From Polyangiaceae bacterium (GTDB lineage Bacteria > Myxococcota_A > Polyangia > Polyangiales > Polyangiaceae), in contig CANJMI010000010.1 in NCBI GenBank assembly GCA_947475525.1, forward strand, positions 124,001 through 188,000: a DNA stretch of 64,000 bases, in the 5' to 3' direction. The notes below the pieces were generated by a model, which was not told where the DNA came from, searched no databases, and saw nothing but the letters and a program-made list of their open reading frames with translations. Shown here in pieces: positions 1 to 8,689 of the stretch (the stretch's first letter is position 1; each line of letters opens with the position of its first letter). Made by a program: the position numbers and the translations under genes.

Positions 1-384
1 CCCGCGACTGACGATGTAGCCCTCGAAGAAGGAGAGCGAGAGCATGATGTCCATGCCCGAGCGATGATTAAACAAGAAGACGCGCCCGATGCCGCGCGAA
101 TCGGTGCCGGGATAGAGTTTTCCTTCATCGAGAAACGGGCCGTGAGGCCGCGCGTCGATGGCGAAGATCTCGAGCATGCGGCGCGCCCATGCGGCCTTGT
201 GATTGTGCACGAGCGCCAACATGTCAGGCGAGTGGGCAGGCGAGCCCGCGGCAGCGCGAGAGCCGAGTAGCCCCACTCGAAGCCGCGCCACTTCGAGCTT
301 CGCGAGGTCACTCACGGTGGTCGTGACGAAGCGCGCTACGCGCGAGGCAAGTCTACGGCGATCGGAGAACGTGAATGTCGTCAT
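1..384 (-). CDS. PlsC-type acyltransferase, 5' part only
   Basis: The first 128 codons of a gene running off the left edge. The protein begins MTTFTFSDRR and has an arginine-rich N-terminal helix. Near residue 112 it has NHRSGMD, matching the HX4D catalytic motif of 1-acylglycerol-3-phosphate acyltransferases (PlsC family), preceded by the usual hydrophobic VFLFN strand. The family transfers an acyl chain to a glycerolipid or other hydroxyl acceptor at the inner membrane. The ATG at 384-382 lies 4 nt after the gatB stop, so the two are probably co-transcribed. The glycine-rich acceptor motif and the C-terminus lie outside the window, so the substrate cannot be judged. Confidence 0.75.
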   Translation of the reverse strand, partial: MTTFTFSDRRRLASRVARFVTTTVSDLAKLEVARLRVGLLGSRAAAGSPAHSPDMLALVHNHKAAWARRMLEIFAIDARPHGPFLDEGKLYPGTDSRGIGRVFLFNHRSGMDIMLSLSFFEGYIVSRG

Positions 385-388
385 CGGC

Positions 389-1837
389 TCACTTTCGGAG
401 TTCTTGCTCGAAGAGGTCGCTCGCCAATTTCGGGTCGGCGCTACCGCCGGTCACCTTCATCAGTTGGCCCACGAAAAACCCTAAAATCCCGGTTTTTCCG
501 GAACGGTATTGCTCCGCTTGTCGCGGGTTCGCGCGGACGATTTCGAGCGCCAAGTTCTGCAACGTCTCCGCGTCGTCGAGCACCTTGAGGCCCAGCGTTT
601 CCACGAGCGCGCGGGGCGAGACCTCCTTGCCGATGAGGTCAGGGTAGAGCACCTTGGCCTGCTTTCCGCTGATCGCTCCAGACTCGACGAGGTCGACCAA
701 CTCGGCCACCTGGTTCGGGCTCACCGGAAAGGTCGCCTCGAGTCCGGCGGTCACGGTGTCGCGCAGCACCTCGGTCTGGATGATGTTGGCAACTCGCACG
801 CCTCGACCGCTGACGAGCGCGGCTTGCTCGAAGAATTCCGCGATGCGTGGATGCGAGGTCAAGACACGCAGCGCGCCCTCGGAGAGGCCAAACTCGGCTT
901 GGAATCGCGCGCGCTTTGCCACCGGGAGTTCGGGAAGACGCGCGGCGCGCTCGGCTATGAACGCCGCATCGAGCACCAAAGGAGGCAAGTCCGGATCGGA
1001 AAAGTAGCGGTACTCATCTTCGGCTTCTTTGTCGCGGAGGAGGTAGCTCTCGCGCTTCTCCGCGTTGTAGCCGCGAGTCTGGAGGCGCACCCTTTCACCG
1101 CGCTCGAGCATGCGAACTTGGCGCCGGATCTCGCCATCGATCGCATCCTCGACGAAGCGAAACGAGTTGATGTTCTTCAGCTCCACGCGCACGCCGAAGG
1201 GCTCGCCGGACTTGCGCACCGATACGTTCGCATCGCAACGGAAGCTCCCCTGCTCGAGGTTGCCATCGTTTACGCCGATGAACATCACGAGCTCGTGAAG
1301 CTTCTCTAGGTAATCACGCGCCTCGGCGGGGGAGCGCAGCTCGGGTTCGCTCACGATTTCAATTAACGGTGTGCCCGCGCGATTGAGATCGACGAGCGAG
1401 AAACCACCGACACCATGCACGTTCTTGCCGGCGTCCTCTTCCATGTGGATGCGCGTGAGCCCAATGCGACGCGCTCCCTCGCCGACATCCACCTCGAGCC
1501 CGCCGCCAGTGGCGATTGGCCGGTCGAACTGCGTGAGTTGATAACCCTTGGGCGAGTCCGGGTAAAAGTAGTGTTTTCGTGCAAAAACGCTCGTTTCATG
1601 AACTTTGCAGCCGAGCGCCAGACCCGCGGAAACAGCCAAGGCCACAGCCTCCGCGTTGAGCACCGGGAGCGCCCCTGGCAGCCCGAGACACACGGGGCAC
1701 ACGTGCGTATTCGGGGGAGCGCCGAAGCTCGTCTCACAGCCGCAAAAGGCCTTCGTCAGGGTATGCAGTTGCGCGTGCACTTCGAGCCCGATCACGGGCT
1801 CCCACTGTCCGTAGGGGCTTGGCACGAGTGACTTCAT
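389..1837 (-). CDS. gatB: Aspartyl/glutamyl-tRNA(Asn/Gln) amidotransferase subunit B
   Basis: 482 residues, the normal length of GatB. With GatA and GatC it converts Glu-tRNA(Gln) and/or Asp-tRNA(Asn) to the amidated forms in the cytoplasm; subunit B binds the tRNA and carries the kinase/transamidase site. The N-terminus has the hallmark WEPVIGLEVHAQL, then the zinc-binding cysteines C32, C34, C47 and C50 (FCGCE...CPVC), FYPDSPKGYQLTQ and IHMEEDAGK. The C-terminal third is the helical/YqeY-like tRNA-binding domain. gatA and gatC are not in the window. The ATG start is followed directly by the conserved domain. It is divergent from the lipoprotein gene beginning at 1922 and 4 nt upstream of an acyltransferase gene. 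Identity is secure. Confidence 0.97.
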   Translation of the reverse strand: MKSLVPSPYGQWEPVIGLEVHAQLHTLTKAFCGCETSFGAPPNTHVCPVCLGLPGALPVLNAEAVALAVSAGLALGCKVHETSVFARKHYFYPDSPKGYQLTQFDRPIATGGGLEVDVGEGARRIGLTRIHMEEDAGKNVHGVGGFSLVDLNRAGTPLIEIVSEPELRSPAEARDYLEKLHELVMFIGVNDGNLEQGSFRCDANVSVRKSGEPFGVRVELKNINSFRFVEDAIDGEIRRQVRMLERGERVRLQTRGYNAEKRESYLLRDKEAEDEYRYFSDPDLPPLVLDAAFIAERAARLPELPVAKRARFQAEFGLSEGALRVLTSHPRIAEFFEQAALVSGRGVRVANIIQTEVLRDTVTAGLEATFPVSPNQVAELVDLVESGAISGKQAKVLYPDLIGKEVSPRALVETLGLKVLDDAETLQNLALEIVRANPRQAEQYRSGKTGILGFFVGQLMKVTGGSADPKLASDLFEQELRK

Positions 1838-1921
1838 AGCGCGGCAGGGATGGCCCGAACAGCAGGAGGCGCGTCCCCCGGTGAACGTGCTCGAGAGCCC
1901 AGAGTACGGTACTGTACGCGG

Positions 1922-4123
1922 ATGAGCTTTCTCACCGTTCGGCGCAGCGCCCTCGTCAGCGTGACCCTCGGCGGCATGGCCTGCACGAGCATCCTCGGGC
2001 AGTTCGAAACGGACAGCGGCGGAGGCGGCGGCGGAGGCGGCGGAGGTCCGGTCCCCGCGTGTCTGAGCGCGTCCGACTGCCCGCTAGGCGACCTCGATTC
2101 GACGTGCGCGAAAGCCGAGTGCATCGACGGCGTCTGCACGACGACGAACCAGCCGAAAGGAAGCGAGTGTTCCGCAGCGCAGCGCTGCGACGGCGCGGGC
2201 CAATGCGTCGATTGCTTCGAGAACAAAGACTGCGAAAAGGGCAATTGCTTCGAAGGAGCGTGCAGCGAAAAAGACCTCGGCAAGGCATGCGGGACGGCGA
2301 AGGAGTGCTCCTCGGGTTTTTGCGCGAAGAACGTTTGCTGCAACGCCGAGTGCGGCGGGGCGTGCGAGTCATGCGGCGAAGCGGATGGGACAGGCCAATG
2401 CGTAGTCGCTCCACTCGGCACGCTCGGCACGCCTGCCTGCGCGCCTTTTCTTTGCAATGGCGCCGTCGGAACCTGCCCGAATAGCTGCACATTGGACACG
2501 GAATGCGTGGATGGGAGGTTCTGCCTCCTGCAGACCATGACGTGTGAGCTTAAGAAGGTGAACGGCGACGCCTGCGGAGCCGACGCGATGTGCACGAGCG
2601 GAGACTGCTACAAGTCCGCCTGCTGCACACCGGGCTGCGAATGCGGCTCGTGCTCGACGGGCCAGTGCGTGGTGACCCTCGCCGTCGGAACGGATCCGGC
2701 CCTCGAGTGCGGCACGGGAACGTGCGACGGCCTGGTCGGCTGCACCACGAAAGGCGCGCTCGTCTACGCGCTCGGGGCGAAGCTCGTCTTCAAAAGTTCG
2801 ACGATGCGTGCCTTCGACGTCGCAACGGACGCCGCGGGCGGCACGGTGGTGGTCGGTGAATTCGCGGGACCGATCAGCTTCGGCGGAGAGGAATTCACGG
2901 CGGTCGGCGGTACCGATGGGTTCGTCCTCAAGCTCGACCCGAAGGGCAACCTCGAGTGGTTCGCGCCGATGACACAATCGGGCTTACTCGGTAACCAATC
3001 CGCGACCACCGTCAGCATCGATCCCAAAGGCGAGATCCTTGTTGCCGGGACCTACACGGAAGGCCTCAAGCTTGGCAACTTCGAGTTCAAGCCGGGAGGC
3101 GCGCGCGACATGTTTCTCGCGAGGTTTGAGGAAAACGGCGCCCTCGTCGGCGCGAGCGTTGTTGTAGGCGCTGAGTCCTTGGCGACGGTGACACCCGTCG
3201 GTATCGAAACCACCTCGGCTGGCAACGTCGTCGTCGCGGGGAACTTCAGTGGCAAGGCGTTCCTCGATGGAACGAACGGCCTTACGGCGTCCTTAACGGA
3301 CGGCTTCGTACTCTTGGCCGACGCCAATCTCGTGGGTCAAAAGGCCATCCGCATCGGCGGGGCGAAGATCGACCAAATCGAAGCGCTCGCGATCAACTCG
3401 AAGGACACGCTCTTCGTCACGGGGAGCTTTGCGTCGCTCGGCACGGATAACTTCAAGTTTGCCGGGAAACAGCTCGGTTCCGCCGGGGACCTCGACATCT
3501 TCGTCGCAAGCGTCGCGGTGGGGAACTTGAGTTTGACCGAAAGCGGCGTCGCGAGCTTCGGCTCGACGGGAATCGACCGGGGCCGCGGGATCGTCGTCAG
3601 CAGCGCGGGGCGCGTCTATGTCACCGGCAGCAAGACGGGTGGTGTGCTCTTCACCGGCGCTGCGTCCACCCCGCCGACGCTGTCGCAGAACGGCGACCCG
3701 TTCCTCGTCTCCTTGTCGAACACGCTCGTCCACGAGTGGACACAGAGTCCGGCCACGACCCTCGCGGACTCCGGGCGCGCGGTAGCGGTCGACTCGAAAG
3801 GATTCGTGCTGGGCGGCGGAGATTTCAGCGGGTCCCTTCTGCTGAAGAGCACGCTCCTTTTGACGAGTGAAAACGGAAGCATCGACCCCTACATCGCAAA
3901 ATACCATCCCGGTAGCGGCGGGCAGTTGCTCGGCACACCGGTCTGGGGCGCGTCCGCGAAAGGTTCGCTCGGCAGCGACGAGCTCACCGCGATCGCGACG
4001 ACGCCCGAGCGCGACGTCATCGCGGTCGGCAACTACCGCGGCGCTCTCAGCGTAGCCGGCCAGGCGCTCCCCGCCTCTTTACCCGACTTCCCCTCGATGT
4101 TCGTCGTCCGCCTGCGGCAGTGA
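1922..4123 (+). CDS. Cys-rich lipoprotein with beta-propeller-like repeats
   Basis: 733 residues from the ATG at 1922. An in-frame ATG at 1850 is rejected because only the later start puts a lipoprotein signal peptide at the N-terminus: hydrophobic core, then LGGMAC with the lipid cysteine at C21. A poly-glycine linker follows (about residues 32-42). Residues about 45-280 are cysteine-rich modules of the myxobacterial CCNAECGGAC type. The remaining 450 residues are repeats of the form 'GG..F...G..DGFVLKLD..G...W', which resemble the SBBP (beta-propeller) repeats of surface proteins. Predicted to sit on the outer membrane or cell surface; role unknown. Its architecture is partly shared with the protein at 50886-52514. 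It converges on the next gene. Confidence 0.85.
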   Translation: MSFLTVRRSALVSVTLGGMACTSILGQFETDSGGGGGGGGGGPVPACLSASDCPLGDLDSTCAKAECIDGVCTTTNQPKGSECSAAQRCDGAGQCVDCFENKDCEKGNCFEGACSEKDLGKACGTAKECSSGFCAKNVCCNAECGGACESCGEADGTGQCVVAPLGTLGTPACAPFLCNGAVGTCPNSCTLDTECVDGRFCLLQTMTCELKKVNGDACGADAMCTSGDCYKSACCTPGCECGSCSTGQCVVTLAVGTDPALECGTGTCDGLVGCTTKGALVYALGAKLVFKSSTMRAFDVATDAAGGTVVVGEFAGPISFGGEEFTAVGGTDGFVLKLDPKGNLEWFAPMTQSGLLGNQSATTVSIDPKGEILVAGTYTEGLKLGNFEFKPGGARDMFLARFEENGALVGASVVVGAESLATVTPVGIETTSAGNVVVAGNFSGKAFLDGTNGLTASLTDGFVLLADANLVGQKAIRIGGAKIDQIEALAINSKDTLFVTGSFASLGTDNFKFAGKQLGSAGDLDIFVASVAVGNLSLTESGVASFGSTGIDRGRGIVVSSAGRVYVTGSKTGGVLFTGAASTPPTLSQNGDPFLVSLSNTLVHEWTQSPATTLADSGRAVAVDSKGFVLGGGDFSGSLLLKSTLLLTSENGSIDPYIAKYHPGSGGQLLGTPVWGASAKGSLGSDELTAIATTPERDVIAVGNYRGALSVAGQALPASLPDFPSMFVVRLRQ

Positions 4124-4147
4124 GCCGCGCGCACCGGGCCGATGCCG

Positions 4148-5890
4148 TTACTCCGGCGAGCCCGACATCACCCAGGTTTCGATCACCACGTGCTCGGCGG
4201 CCGTCAGGCAGTCGAGGTTCGCGGCGTCGAGGACGGGGTCACCCGTGCAGTTCTTCCCTTTGGGCATCGACCCATTCTTGATGCGCAACAAAGAGCACTG
4301 CGCCACGTTCATGTTCGCGCACGATATGAACTTCGCCGCAATCAGCGCGTCAGCATAAACGCTCCCGAAATTCGTGCCGCCGGCGCCGTTCAACGTGTGG
4401 CACGCGCCGCACTTCGCGGCGAGGATCGGCGCGGCATCGACGGTCCAGGTCGGCGGGGCGCAGGCGCCCATGCCGTCGCAGTGGCCGACGCACTCGGCGC
4501 GCGGGTCGAGTTTATTGGGGACGAGCGAGCAGGTCCCTTCGAGACCCTTCACGCTGCAGGCCATGCAGTTCCCGGTGCACGCCGTGTTGCAACAAACCTT
4601 GTCGACGCACTGCCCGGAGAGGCACTCTTTCGTGGCCGCGCACGCGCCGCCGTTCGCCTTCTTCGGTTGGCAGACGTTGGCGACACAATGGCTCGTGGCC
4701 GAACAGTCGCCATCGAGCGCACACGTCTTCGGGCAGAGGCCGGCCTTGCCGTCGCACACGAAAGGCGCACACGTTGGCGACCCGGCCACACCTTTGGCTG
4801 CCGCCGTGCAAACGCCATCCTTCGTCGCGCCGAGCGCACCCGTGCACACGTCGCACGAACCGTCGCACGCAGCGTTGCAGCACACACCGTCGGCGCAGTG
4901 ACCGGCCTTGCACTGATTCGCGGTAGCGCACGACGCGCCGTCGAGTTTCTTCGGGACGCAAGCGCCCCCATTGCAGTAATTTCCCGAGGAACACTGAGCA
5001 TCCACGCTGCACGAGTTCGGACACGCGGCGGTCGTCCCGTCGCAAACGAAAGGAGCGCATTCGGGCGCGCCAACCGAGCCCGTCGTCGCAACAGCGCAGG
5101 CGCCGTCGACCGTCGCGCCGAGGGCCTTGGTGCAAACGTCACACGCGCCGTCGCACGCCGTGTTGCAGCACACGCCTTCGACGCAGTTGCCGCTCGAGCA
5201 ATCCTTCGCGGCCTCGCACGCGCCGCCGGTATTTCCGAGGGGCTTGCAGGTGTGTGTCGCCAGCGCGCACTCGAAACCCACGACGCAATCCTCGTTCGTC
5301 GCGCACGACACGGCGCACGTTGCGCCATCGGGCGCGCACTCGGCAGGCGCGCAGTCGACGCTCATCCCCGGGGCGCAGAGGCCTTTGCCGTCGCAGGCTC
5401 GAGCGCTCGTCACCTTGCCGTCTTTGCACGATTCGGTTGCGCACGTCGTGCCCGCAGGATGGCGAACGCAGGCGGGCGCAGCCTTGTCGCCGTTGCAGCC
5501 CGAGCCCACCGCGCCGCACGTCGACGGGTCGGTCGCGTTGCACTCGGCGTCAGGATCCGTGTCCACCTTGACCGGGGCACAGGAGCCATCCGTCGCGCCC
5601 GTCTTCGACGCGACGCACGCGACGCACGCGCCGTCACACGAGGCTTCGCAGCAGACGCCGTCGGTACAGTGCCCGCTCGCGCATTCGCTCGGTCCAGCGC
5701 AGGTCTTGCCTTCGCCACACGGGCCACAGCTTCCGCCGCAATCCACGCCGGTCTCGTCACCGTTCTTCAGGCCGTCCGCGCACGCAGTGGAGCCGCTTGC
5801 GGTCGAACCTCCAGCGCCTCCCGTATCCGCGGTGGGCGTACAACCGCAGAGCAGTACCGCAACGCCGAGCGCTCGAAGCCACCTGTTCAT
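4148..5890 (-). CDS. Cys-rich repeat lipoprotein with C-terminal c-type heme motif
   Basis: 580 residues from the ATG at 5890, chosen because it creates a lipoprotein signal peptide (MNRWLRALGVAVLLCGC, lipid cysteine C17); a longer reading to 6004 overlaps the upstream gene. The body has four Cys-rich modules with the core 'GVCCNxxCDGxCxxC', separated by alanine/glycine-rich stretches and 'CAPFVCDG' segments. The last 95 residues differ: an 'APILAAKCGACH' motif (C494-H498) is a CXXCH heme-attachment site, and SMPKG near residue 542 offers a possible distal Met ligand, as in the small cytochrome-c-like domains of surface proteins. Electron-transfer function is an inference. The Cys-rich modules resemble those of the convergent gene ending at 4123. 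Confidence 0.85.
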   Translation of the reverse strand: MNRWLRALGVAVLLCGCTPTADTGGAGGSTASGSTACADGLKNGDETGVDCGGSCGPCGEGKTCAGPSECASGHCTDGVCCEASCDGACVACVASKTGATDGSCAPVKVDTDPDAECNATDPSTCGAVGSGCNGDKAAPACVRHPAGTTCATESCKDGKVTSARACDGKGLCAPGMSVDCAPAECAPDGATCAVSCATNEDCVVGFECALATHTCKPLGNTGGACEAAKDCSSGNCVEGVCCNTACDGACDVCTKALGATVDGACAVATTGSVGAPECAPFVCDGTTAACPNSCSVDAQCSSGNYCNGGACVPKKLDGASCATANQCKAGHCADGVCCNAACDGSCDVCTGALGATKDGVCTAAAKGVAGSPTCAPFVCDGKAGLCPKTCALDGDCSATSHCVANVCQPKKANGGACAATKECLSGQCVDKVCCNTACTGNCMACSVKGLEGTCSLVPNKLDPRAECVGHCDGMGACAPPTWTVDAAPILAAKCGACHTLNGAGGTNFGSVYADALIAAKFISCANMNVAQCSLLRIKNGSMPKGKNCTGDPVLDAANLDCLTAAEHVVIETWVMSGSPE

Positions 5891-5903
5891 GGGGCGGATT
5901 TTA

Positions 5904-6374
5904 TCACGAAATCTGGTGGGATTCTGCATCAACGACGCGCACGCCGCGGCGCTGCCTTTCGAGCTCGGTCGCCCGGCGAAGGTTTTCGTAGAGGCCCCGA
6001 ACATCGGTCTTCAGCCCGGTGAGACGCACCTCCGGGGTCGATTGGTCCATCGATTTCAAGATCAAGTTCCCCGTACCGACGAGCCTTTGACCGAATGGAA
6101 TTTCGACTGTGTAGTCGATGATTCGGTACACATCGAGCTGCTCCATTCGCTTCGAAAAAAGGCCCTTCTCGACGACGATGCGCTGCGTGGTGACGCGATA
6201 GTGAAGTGCCTGTCGCTTCCACGAGAAAACGAGGATGGCCAAGCCCAGCGTGAAGACCGCAAGAAGCACTTCGCCGATCGAACAGAAGAGCGCCGGGTGA
6301 CCGTCGAACAGCACCTCCTCATCGCGCGGCGTCTCGGGTCGAACGGCTTCTTCGGGGGACGGAGTTGCAGTCAC
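5904..6374 (-). CDS. PH-domain (YdbS/DUF304-like) membrane protein
   Basis: 156 residues from a GTG start. An acidic/proline N-terminus is followed by one or two closely spaced hydrophobic segments (about residues 29-50) and then a bacterial PH-like domain: the run 'YRVTTQRIVVEKGLFSKR' followed by a 'YRI.DYTVEIPF..RL.GTGNL' pattern is typical of DUF304/bPH2 proteins. Such domains sit at the cytoplasmic membrane and have no known enzymatic activity. The stop codon lies 13 bases upstream of the start of the Cys-rich cytochrome-like lipoprotein on the same strand, so the two may be co-transcribed. No specific function can be assigned. Confidence 0.8.
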   Translation of the reverse strand: MTATPSPEEAVRPETPRDEEVLFDGHPALFCSIGEVLLAVFTLGLAILVFSWKRQALHYRVTTQRIVVEKGLFSKRMEQLDVYRIIDYTVEIPFGQRLVGTGNLILKSMDQSTPEVRLTGLKTDVRGLYENLRRATELERQRRGVRVVDAESHQIS

Positions 6375-6420
6375 GCTCTACCGCTACCACGAGGCCTGGA
6401 GGCGGAGTAGCCTGCCTTCC

Positions 6421-7437
6421 GTGGCCCGCCTGGCAGAAGCGACCGCGAGGCCCCGCTCGTACGCCATGGTGCTCGCCTCGCTGCTGCTCGCTGCGTGTCG
6501 CGCTGCACCCGACGGGGGTGGCGGGTTGCCTTCAGGGGCGCCGCCCGCGGCGAGCGCGCCCTCCGCAGGTGCGACTCCGCAAGGTGCGAGTCCGCAAGGT
6601 GCGAGTCCGCAAGGTGCGACCACCGCCACCGAAACCGCGACGCCCGCCACAATGCCCTGCCCCGACACCATGGTGCTCGTATCGGGCGACTACTGTCCCA
6701 CCGTGCAGCACCGCTGCCTTGCGCACACCAAAGAGTACGAGCGCGAGCAAGAACAGCGCGAAAAAAGCAGCAAACTCGGTGTGACGCTGCCGATGAGCCG
6801 CATAAGCGAACGCTGCCTTCGTTACGAAAAGCCTGCGCATTGCCTCGCAAACTCGCGCGAGCGCATGCGATTTTGCGTCGATCGTTACGAGTGGCCGAAC
6901 GAGGCCGGCAAGCTTCCCGAGCTCGCGGTGACCTGGCTGCGCGCGAAGCAGCAGTGCGAGGCGGCCGGCAAGCGGCTCTGCGGCGTGGAGGAGTTCAACT
7001 TCGCATGCGAAGGCGAAGCGATGCTCCCCTACACGTACGGCTTCGAGCGTGACGCGAGCCGCTGCAACATCGACAAGCCTTACGTGCGTCCACTCGAGAA
7101 GGCCACGCCCTACGACGATTGCCTGAAGCTCCCGTACTGCAAAGCGCGCCTCGCCGAGCTCGACCAGCGCTCGCCATCCGGGGCCATGCCGGGCTGCGCC
7201 TCACCCTTCGGCGTCATGGACATGAACGGAAACGTCAACGAATGGGTAAGCCTCGAAGGCGAAAAGGCCCCTTGGCGTAGCGGACTCAAAGGCGGCTGGT
7301 GGGGACCCGCGCGAGGCCGTTGCCGCCCGACCGTGACGGCCCACAATGAAATCTACGCGGGGTACGAGGTCGGCTTCCGATGCTGCAAGGACGCGCCACC
7401 ACTGCGCGCCGAGGCGGCTACCGAAGCCACGCCGTAA
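6421..7437 (+). CDS. Lipoprotein with formylglycine-generating-enzyme-like (SUMF1) domain
   Basis: 338 residues from a GTG start; an internal ATG at 6466 is the alternative. The signal peptide ends in LLLAAC (lipid Cys C26). A linker holds four near-identical PQGA(S/T) units encoded by 15-bp repeats (about 6568-6622). From about residue 78 the protein follows the FGE/SUMF1 fold: MVLVSGDYC, CVDRYEWPN, EAGKRLCG.EEF, FGVMDMNGNVNEW, LKGGWW and a GFRCC ending. In true FGE two cysteines in the GG-x9 region are catalytic; here the first aligned position is Pro (GGWWGPARGRC) and only the second is Cys. It is therefore probably a structural or binding FGE-like domain rather than a sulfatase-activating enzyme. 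Surface or periplasmic; role unknown. Confidence 0.85.
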   Translation: MARLAEATARPRSYAMVLASLLLAACRAAPDGGGGLPSGAPPAASAPSAGATPQGASPQGASPQGATTATETATPATMPCPDTMVLVSGDYCPTVQHRCLAHTKEYEREQEQREKSSKLGVTLPMSRISERCLRYEKPAHCLANSRERMRFCVDRYEWPNEAGKLPELAVTWLRAKQQCEAAGKRLCGVEEFNFACEGEAMLPYTYGFERDASRCNIDKPYVRPLEKATPYDDCLKLPYCKARLAELDQRSPSGAMPGCASPFGVMDMNGNVNEWVSLEGEKAPWRSGLKGGWWGPARGRCRPTVTAHNEIYAGYEVGFRCCKDAPPLRAEAATEATP

Positions 7438-7473
7438 CGCTCGGGGCCGCGAGCCCAACGGAGTCGGCGGAGG

Positions 7474-8637
7474 TCACCACTCGTGGAGCGGAAACGCGCG
7501 ACCCGGCCGGGCAATTGCGTAACCCTGGAACAGATCGCAGCCGAGGTGCAGCAGCGTATCGCGCTCGGCGCGTGTCTCGACGCCTTCTCCAACGACGAGA
7601 ATTCCCATGTCGCGGCAGAGCGAGGTTATCGACCCTACCAGCCGCTGCTTGACGACCATGGTGTCGACGTTACGCACGAGCGACATGTCGATTTTCACGA
7701 TGTCCGGTTCGAGGAGCGCGAAGCTCGTCAAACCCGCGTAGCCCGCGCCGAGATCGTCGATGGCGATTCGGAAACCCCGCTCACGAAGGGCGGCCACTCT
7801 CGGCCCCACGTCGCGAATCGCTTCGATGCTGGTCCGCTCGGTGATTTCCAAAACCACGCGGTGGGCAATGCGCGCGAGCGGGGAGTCCGGCGCCGCCAGC
7901 TCGTCATCGTCGAGATCCCGCGGGTGAAGATTCACAAACAGCGTCATGCCGTCATCCGTCAGCGGCTCGGGTGCGCGCCCTCGTATCCGACGACCAAGCT
8001 CGGTGAGACGGTCGAGGCGCTCGGCGGCATCGAGAATGTGTCCCGGGCTTGGCAAGCTTGCTTCGTTGCTGCGGAGCAGCGCCTCGTGACCGTAAAGCTC
8101 GCCGGTTTTTCGGACGATTGGCTGATACGCGAGCCACATGGAGGCCATGGCGCTGGTGAAGTTCGCTTCGAGGACGATGTCATCCTTGTTGTCAAAACGA
8201 AGCATCGCTTCGCTTCGCGTCGACGCCAGTCTTCGCAACCGCACGGCAGCCTGCACCACCTCGTCGAGGCGCTCGGGCGAAACGGGCTTCACGAGGTACT
8301 TGAAGGCCCCGTACTCGAGCGCATCCATCGCCGTCTGGACGTCGGGGGCGCCAGTCACGAGCACGACCGGCAGGTCCTCGTCATGGGTTCGCATCAACCG
8401 AAGCAACGCGATGCCGTCCATCTGTGGCAGCGCAATCTCACTGAGGACGAGGTCGAACGGCCCTTGCAAAATGGCCCGCGACGCGCTCTCGCCGCAGGTG
8501 ACCTCGACCACATCGTAGCCCGACCGGCGGAGGCTCAGCGCGTTGGCCCGACCTGTTTCGGGGTTGTCATCGACCAGCAGCACCCGTCCGGAAGGGTTTG
8601 GGCCCATCGGTGGCTCGGTGTGCGTTGATTCAATCAT
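7474..8637 (-). CDS. Response-regulator receiver fused to EAL (c-di-GMP phosphodiesterase) domain
   Basis: 387 residues from the ATG at 8637; alternative starts lie at 8682 and 8607. Residues about 18-135 are a CheY-like receiver with the acidic pair D23/D24, T95 and K117 in place, but the phospho-acceptor position is Glu (E67, in LVLSEIALP) rather than Asp. Residues about 165-387 are an EAL domain with the residues expected of an active enzyme: HEALLR, FVNL, EITER, IDDLGAGY, DIVKID, GEGVET and QGYAIARP. It would hydrolyse c-di-GMP to pGpG, independently of, or permanently set by, the non-canonical receiver. No histidine kinase is adjacent. Its start is close to that of the divergent gene at 8690, so they may share a promoter region. 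Confidence 0.92.
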   Translation of the reverse strand: MIESTHTEPPMGPNPSGRVLLVDDNPETGRANALSLRRSGYDVVEVTCGESASRAILQGPFDLVLSEIALPQMDGIALLRLMRTHDEDLPVVLVTGAPDVQTAMDALEYGAFKYLVKPVSPERLDEVVQAAVRLRRLASTRSEAMLRFDNKDDIVLEANFTSAMASMWLAYQPIVRKTGELYGHEALLRSNEASLPSPGHILDAAERLDRLTELGRRIRGRAPEPLTDDGMTLFVNLHPRDLDDDELAAPDSPLARIAHRVVLEITERTSIEAIRDVGPRVAALRERGFRIAIDDLGAGYAGLTSFALLEPDIVKIDMSLVRNVDTMVVKQRLVGSITSLCRDMGILVVGEGVETRAERDTLLHLGCDLFQGYAIARPGRAFPLHEW

Positions 8638-8689
8638 CGTCGGGGCGCAATGTATCCGCGGGCCAGGGTGAGCTAACATCATTTAGGTC

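Noticed and set aside
4142..6022. Long open frame (626 codons) on the plus strand opposite the Cys-rich lipoprotein
   Set aside because: Arginine/alanine-rich translation without domain or signal; it mirrors the real minus-strand gene, a common artefact in very GC-rich DNA.
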